Position numbers and translations under genes: made by a program
Shown here: positions 13,261 to 17,010 of the stretch, in pieces
How positions within the stretch are numbered: the stretch's first letter is position 1
Layout: each line of letters opens with the position of its first letter
NCBI GenBank assembly: GCA_002339125.1
Contig: DDJQ01000144.1
Location: 1 to 17,010 of the forward strand
Direction: 5' to 3'
Length of the DNA: 17,010 nucleotides
DNA from: Alteromonadaceae bacterium UBA2620
GTDB lineage: Bacteria > Pseudomonadota > Gammaproteobacteria > Enterobacterales > Alteromonadaceae
Notes under the pieces: model-generated
Told to the model about the DNA's origin: nothing
Databases searched by the model: none
What the model saw: only the letters and a program-made list of their open reading frames with translations

Positions 13261-14031
13261 GTGGATCAAGCGGATAAATCGGCCCTAGTTAAATCACTGG
13301 GTTTGCACCTGCTCCTTGTGATAGTGTTGCTAATAAGCGTCAGTTTGTCATCGTCACCGGTAATGCCAGTGGCCAACAGTACGCCTGCGCCGGTGATTAA
13401 AGCCACCTTTATAGATGCGCAGGCTATTTATGATCAGCAGCGTGCTCAGGCCCAGGCGGAAGCTCAGGCCCGGGCCGAAGAGCAGCGTAAACGACAAGCG
13501 GCTGAAGAGCGCAAGCGTCAGGAAGCCGCTGCACGCAAAGCCCGCGAGAAAAAAGCCCGGGAAGCGGCAGAAGCAAAACGCCAGTCAGAATTGCGGCGTT
13601 TAGCCGAACAAAAGGCGCGGGAACGTAAAGAACGGGAAGAAGCCGAGAAAGCTGAAGCGGCACGTAAAGCCAAAGAAGCAAAAGAACGCGCCGAGATGGA
13701 AAGAATTATGCAAGAGCAGCTGGCGAAAGAGCAGGCGGCTATGCGCCAACAACGTCGCCAGCAGGTGTTGTCGGAAGTTGAGCGTTATCAAATAATGATT
13801 CAACAAACCATCATGCGCTATCTGAATGCGGACTTTAAAGATAAGAGCTGCCGTCTGAAATTAAAACTGGCAACTACCGGTTTTGTTTCCCAGGTCAGCA
13901 TAGTTGACGGCGATGCCGCATTGTGCAGGGCTGCCGAAAGCGCGGTCAGACGTGCTGAAACACTGCCTATGTCAGAAGACCCGGCGGTTTACGAAGAACT
14001 TAAAGACATTGATTTGAAGGTGGAGTTGTAA
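13261..14031 (+). CDS. tolA: TolA, periplasm-spanning Tol protein
   Basis: TolA links the TolQR motor to TolB and Pal. Domain I is an N-terminal membrane helix (about 11-31). Domain II is a long Ala/Glu/Lys/Arg/Gln helix (about 55-165). Domain III (about 170-256) contains paired cysteines, SCRLKLKLATTGFVSQV and ALCRAAESAV, as in the family. At 256 residues it is much shorter than E. coli TolA (421), nearly all of the difference being in domain II; this is common outside the enterics. The start is GTG with only AGGCG upstream, and the gene follows tolR by 14 bp. Its TAA overlaps the tolB ATG by one base. Confidence 0.93.
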   Translation: MDQADKSALVKSLGLHLLLVIVLLISVSLSSSPVMPVANSTPAPVIKATFIDAQAIYDQQRAQAQAEAQARAEEQRKRQAAEERKRQEAAARKAREKKAREAAEAKRQSELRRLAEQKARERKEREEAEKAEAARKAKEAKERAEMERIMQEQLAKEQAAMRQQRRQQVLSEVERYQIMIQQTIMRYLNADFKDKSCRLKLKLATTGFVSQVSIVDGDAALCRAAESAVRRAETLPMSEDPAVYEELKDIDLKVEL

Positions 14032-15395
14032 TGCCTATGAGAAAACTGGGTTTATGGATTACCCTGGCCTATTTTAGCGTGGTTGGCCAGTTACATGCTG
14101 CGCTGGAAATTGTAATCACTGAAGGCGTGGACAGTGCGCGACCTATTGCAGTGGTGCCTTTTAAATGGGAAGGCGAGGGCATGTTACCCGGTGATCTGAC
14201 CGATGTGGTGATGAACGACTTACGCCGCAGTGGCAAGTTTAACCCGGTAGCGCGTTCAGCCATGCCGGAATACCCGTCTACCGATGGCGAAGTTAACTAC
14301 GGTGCCTGGGCAGCCCAGGGCATTGACACTGTGGTAGTCGGCAGCGTTAAGCCACAGGGCGTCGACCGTTATCTGGTGAGTTTTGAGATCATCGATGTGC
14401 TGCGCGGGCAAATAACCGGTGGTCAGTCGAAAGTACTTAATAAAGACGGCGGTCTGGTTAATAGTAAAGACCATATTATAGATGAGCGAGCGGTAGTTAT
14501 TGGCGGTGATGATTTCAGACAATACTCGCACCGTATCAGTGATGTAATCTATGAAAAACTGACCGGCGTTAAAGGAGCCTTTTTGACTCGCATTGCATAC
14601 GTGATTGTGCGCGACCGTACCAAGGAAAAACTCCCTTATCAGCTGGTAATCGCGGATTACGATGGCTTTAACGAAACCCGATTGCTGTCGTCGCCAGAGC
14701 CATTAATGTCACCATCATGGTCTCCGGATGGCGAAAAACTTGCCTACGTGAGTTTTGAAAATAAACGCCCACAAATTTTTGTGCAGAATATCTATACCAT
14801 GGAGCGTGAGCGGGTCACGAACTTCCCGGGTATCAATGGCAGCCCGGTGTTCTCGCCGGACGGCAAGCAAATGGCCATGGTACTGTCGAAAGATGGCAAC
14901 CCGGAAATCTATGTAATGGATTTAGCCAGTAAAAATTTACGCAGAATTACCCGAAATCGGGCAATTGATACCGAGCCAGCCTGGGCTCCCGATGGCAAGA
15001 GTCTGATATTTAGTTCTGAACGGGGTGGTAAACCACAGATTTATCGCGTAAATTTAGATACTGGCACAGTTAGGCGTTTAACCTTCGAAGGTGAACAGAA
15101 CTTAGGAGCCACTTTTACACCCGACGGCCAGGAGGTCGTTTTGGTGAACAGGACCCGCGGCGACTACCACATTGCCAGACAAGATGTGGATAGTGGTGCG
15201 ATTCAGGTACTGACGAGAACATATTTAGATGAATCTCCCAGTATCGCTCCGAATGGAAGCATGATAATTTATAGTACATTATACGGGGATACTCAGGTAT
15301 TGTCGTTGGTGTCACTGGACGGGCGCTTTAAAGCGAGATTACCGGTGGCTGACGGGCAGGTTAAATCGCCGAGCTGGTCACCTTATTTGTTTTAA
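14031..15395 (+). CDS. tolB: TolB, periplasmic beta-propeller of the Tol-Pal system
   Basis: TolB binds Pal and is released from it by TolA during outer-membrane invagination. A signal peptide (cleavage near A23-A24, before LEIVITEG) is followed by the N-terminal alpha/beta domain (to about 165) and a six-bladed propeller with repeated WSPDG-type motifs (SPSWSPDGEKLAY, SPVFSPDGKQMAM, EPAWAPDGKSLIF, GATFTPDGQEVVL, SPSIAPNGSMIIY, SPSWSPYLF at the end). Length is 454 residues. An alternative ATG lies at 14037. Translation is coupled to tolA through TAATG. Confidence 0.97.
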   Translation: MPMRKLGLWITLAYFSVVGQLHAALEIVITEGVDSARPIAVVPFKWEGEGMLPGDLTDVVMNDLRRSGKFNPVARSAMPEYPSTDGEVNYGAWAAQGIDTVVVGSVKPQGVDRYLVSFEIIDVLRGQITGGQSKVLNKDGGLVNSKDHIIDERAVVIGGDDFRQYSHRISDVIYEKLTGVKGAFLTRIAYVIVRDRTKEKLPYQLVIADYDGFNETRLLSSPEPLMSPSWSPDGEKLAYVSFENKRPQIFVQNIYTMERERVTNFPGINGSPVFSPDGKQMAMVLSKDGNPEIYVMDLASKNLRRITRNRAIDTEPAWAPDGKSLIFSSERGGKPQIYRVNLDTGTVRRLTFEGEQNLGATFTPDGQEVVLVNRTRGDYHIARQDVDSGAIQVLTRTYLDESPSIAPNGSMIIYSTLYGDTQVLSLVSLDGRFKARLPVADGQVKSPSWSPYLF

Positions 15396-15440
15396 CAGAT
15401 TTGATAGAATCACAACTATATAAGTATAAGGATTAAGAGG

Positions 15441-16007
15441 ATGCAAATGAATAAAGTAATGAAGAGCTTCATCATCGCCCTGCCAGTGGTGACTATGATG
15501 GCATGTTCATCAGGTCCTAGCGAAGAGGAACTGGCTGCAGAGCGTAACCGCATCGCGCAACAACAAGCAGCTGAAGAGCAAGCCGCTCAGGAAGCAGAAG
15601 AAGCGCGCGTTAAAGCTGAAGCAGTAAAACGTCAGCAAATGGCTGAAGAAATGGTTAAACAAGAGCTGCAGGCTCTGCAAAATGAACAGACTGTTTATTT
15701 TGATTTCGACCGTTCAAATATCAAATCTGATTTCTTCCCGGTACTGGATAAGCATGCCGAGTTCCTGATTAAGAATCCAGGTACTAAAGTGGTGATTGAA
15801 GGTCATACTGATAGCCGTGGTACGCCTGAGTACAACATCGCCCTGGGCGAGCGTCGTGCTAAATCTGTACAAACTTACCTGCTTAACGCTGGTGTTAGCT
15901 CAAACCAGATTTCAGTAGTGTCTTACGGTGAAGAGAAGCCAGAAGTGATGGGTTCTTCTGAGTACGCATTTGCTCAGAACCGTCGTGGTGTAATTGTTTA
16001 CCAATAA
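15441..16007 (+). CDS. pal: Peptidoglycan-associated lipoprotein Pal
   Basis: Pal is anchored in the outer membrane and binds peptidoglycan, TolB and TolA. A lipoprotein signal ends at C22 in TMMAC. A Glu/Ala/Gln-rich helical linker spans about 25-78. The OmpA-like domain follows, with VYFDFDRSNI, EGHTDSRGTPEYN and the peptidoglycan-binding ALGERRAKSVQTYL. Length is 188 residues. The ATG at 15447 is better placed behind AAGAGG than the ATG at 15441, so the protein may be two residues shorter. A 45-bp AT-rich gap separates it from tolB; it could hold a promoter of its own, as known for pal elsewhere, but no good pair of boxes is visible. cpoB begins 1 bp after the stop. Confidence 0.96.
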   Translation: MQMNKVMKSFIIALPVVTMMACSSGPSEEELAAERNRIAQQQAAEEQAAQEAEEARVKAEAVKRQQMAEEMVKQELQALQNEQTVYFDFDRSNIKSDFFPVLDKHAEFLIKNPGTKVVIEGHTDSRGTPEYNIALGERRAKSVQTYLLNAGVSSNQISVVSYGEEKPEVMGSSEYAFAQNRRGVIVYQ

Positions 16008-16008
16008 G

Positions 16009-16818
16009 ATGAGCAATCCCAACAAATCCTATAAGAAAGCCATTGCACCTGTTGCAATGGCTTTGTTGTGTCTGCCGTTAGGTGCTTTAGCGCAGTCAAC
16101 AGGTGCACCTGTTTACAACGTTAATGACAACGACGTCGAATCACGGTTAACCGTGTTAGAACGAAAAGTCGATAACCGTTCGCAAATGCAACATCGCCTG
16201 CAACAGCAGATCGACAATATGCAAAACGAGCTGGATGAGCTGCGCGGAGCCGTTGAGGTACATACCAATCAACTGCAAAAAGTGCTCGACCGACAACGCG
16301 AATTGTATCTGGAAATCGATAAGCGAGTAGAGGCGTTAAAACAGTCAGGATTTAGTGGTGGGGCAGGCAACGGCGCTGCGGCCGCAACCGGCACTCAGCC
16401 AATTGTGACCCCGTCATCAACGCCTGCTTCAACGGCAACCGCTGCGGCAGGGATGTCGGAGTCTGATGCTTACGAAAAAGCGGTAAATCTGATCCTTAAG
16501 TCCCGTGAGTACGATAAAGCGATCCCTGAGTTTCAGGCCTTTATTGAACGCTTCCCGGATAGCAGTTATGCGCCTAACGCCCATTACTGGCTTGGACAAT
16601 TACTGTTTAATAAGCAACAGTGGCAGGATGCCGCCGCGCAATTTGAAGTGGTGGCGACTAAGTTTGCGGATTCAGCTAAGCGTCCTGATGCATTACTTAA
16701 ACTCGGTGTCATCGCCGAAAAAGTAGGTAATCAGGCTCGGGCTAAAGCGTTATTCGAAGAGGTGATTAACACTTATCCGGACTCGTCGGCTCGAAAATTA
16801 GCCGAGGCCAGACTATAA
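16009..16818 (+). CDS. cpoB: Cell-division coordinator CpoB (YbgF)
   Basis: CpoB is a periplasmic protein that coordinates PBP1B-driven septal peptidoglycan synthesis with Tol-Pal constriction. A signal peptide ends at ALA28/Q29. The TolA-binding trimeric coiled coil covers about 40-90 (VLERKVDNRSQMQHRLQQQI and after). An Ala/Thr/Ser linker spans about 108-145, then TPR-like repeats run to the end (YDKAIPEFQAFIERFPDS, WQDAAAQFEVVATKFADS, ARAKALFEEVINTYPDS). The ATG at 16009 is preferred to an upstream in-frame TTG (15994) because it gives a clean signal peptide, though there is no clear ribosome binding site; coupling to pal is likely. Length is 269 residues. It is the last gene of the cluster and is followed by a strong terminator. 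Confidence 0.94.
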   Translation: MSNPNKSYKKAIAPVAMALLCLPLGALAQSTGAPVYNVNDNDVESRLTVLERKVDNRSQMQHRLQQQIDNMQNELDELRGAVEVHTNQLQKVLDRQRELYLEIDKRVEALKQSGFSGGAGNGAAAATGTQPIVTPSSTPASTATAAAGMSESDAYEKAVNLILKSREYDKAIPEFQAFIERFPDSSYAPNAHYWLGQLLFNKQQWQDAAAQFEVVATKFADSAKRPDALLKLGVIAEKVGNQARAKALFEEVINTYPDSSARKLAEARL

Positions 16819-16844
16819 TTTTCTGACGCGGTATCAATGTTTAA

Positions 16845-16874
16845 AAAAAGGAGCCAGCGGCTCCTTTTTATTTT
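16845..16874 (+). terminator. Rho-independent terminator of the tol-pal-cpoB cluster
   Basis: GGAGCC (16850-16855) and GGCTCC (16859-16864) form a GC-rich stem around AGC, extended by five A-T pairs from the flanking A and T runs. The T-rich tract TTTTTATTTT ends at 16874. It lies 26 bp after the cpoB stop and directly abuts the intron-like element. Confidence 0.92.
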
Positions 16875-16875
16875 G

Positions 16876-17010
16876 GTGCGCCGGGCATGGCGCGTAGTGC
16901 GAAAGCACTGTTCGACTCATTGTGGTGGTGAGTCGATGACTTGGAGGGGAAAGTCCTCTGCATACCCGGCAAGGGGAAGTGCTAGCCGAACGGAAAGGGT
17001 GTTCATCGCG
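16876..17010 (+). mobile_element. 5' end of a group II intron, probably bacterial class C, continuing beyond the window
   Basis: The element starts with GTGCG, the conserved 5' end of group II introns, then CCGGGCATGG, as at the start of domain I in bacterial class C introns. Several helices can be drawn: GCCGGG (16880-16885) with CCCGGC (16965-16970) closes a larger domain; inside are AGTGC-GAAA-GCACT (16896-16909, a GNRA tetraloop), GACTCA (16914-16919) with TGAGTC (16929-16934), and GAGG (16944-16947) with CCTC (16955-16958). The stretch TAGCCGAACGGAAAGGGTGTTCATCGCG resembles the conserved GTTAGCCTAACGC / AAGGGTGTCCGTGGCG region of class C domain I. The site, one base after the T-tract of an intrinsic terminator, is the preferred class C target. 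The intron-encoded reverse transcriptase, if present, lies outside the window. Confidence 0.8.

Noticed and set aside
13424..13806. Minus-strand frames opposite tolA domain II
   Set aside because: Produced by the repetitive Ala/Glu/Lys/Arg codons of the coiled coil on the + strand; no independent signals.
15396..15440. Separate pal promoter in the tolB-pal gap
   Set aside because: AT-rich, with TTAACA and TATATA boxes, but the 19-bp spacing is poor and the alternative pair would start transcription almost at the ATG. Possible, not supported.

Overview
The window looks like ordinary chromosome of a gammaproteobacterium, most likely of the order Alteromonadales. This rests on gene order and protein resemblance judged by eye, not on a search. 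Nearly all genes lie on the + strand, GC is moderate, and the central blocks (glrK-qseG-glrR; yecE/aspS; nudB-ruvC-ruvA-ruvB; ybgC-tolQRAB-pal-cpoB) are conserved gammaproteobacterial neighbourhoods.

Region by region: Positions 1-329 hold a possible 3' remnant of a HigA/XRE-type antitoxin gene, then what looks like a complete sigma-54 regulatory region: a palindrome resembling a GlrR site, an IHF-like site, and a -24/-12 element. This precedes a small exported protein with two EF-hands (330-578). Next come the GlrK/QseE sensor kinase, a QseG-like lipoprotein and the GlrR/QseF sigma-54 activator (634-4012), so the predicted activator lies 3 kb from a predicted sigma-54 promoter. An unrecognised membrane protein with a TPR-like ectodomain follows (4181-5605). 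A YecE (DUF72) gene on the minus strand (5613-6500) diverges from aspS.

Positions 6697-11160 carry aspS, nudB, ruvC, ruvA and ruvB as one tight + strand run (tRNA charging, folate synthesis, Holliday-junction processing). Stop and start codons overlap by 1 bp at aspS/nudB and nudB/ruvC, and a perfect 13-bp inverted repeat lies inside the start of nudB. The 527-bp gap after ruvB has no convincing protein gene on either strand. It holds a hairpin over the ruvB stop codon and, on the minus strand, a good promoter about 115 bp upstream of a strong intrinsic terminator. I read this as an undescribed small RNA.

Positions 11688-16818 are the Tol-Pal cell-envelope cluster: YbgC thioesterase, TolQ-TolR-TolA energy-transducing inner-membrane complex, periplasmic TolB, the Pal lipoprotein, and the coordinator CpoB. 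A textbook Rho-independent terminator follows. One base after its T-tract begins a GTGCG-initiated structured RNA whose start matches a group II intron, probably bacterial class C, which is known to insert just downstream of intrinsic terminators. The window ends inside its domain I.

The least explained items are the sigma-54/EF-hand/GlrKR arrangement, the minus-strand small RNA, the nudB hairpin and the terminator-associated intron.
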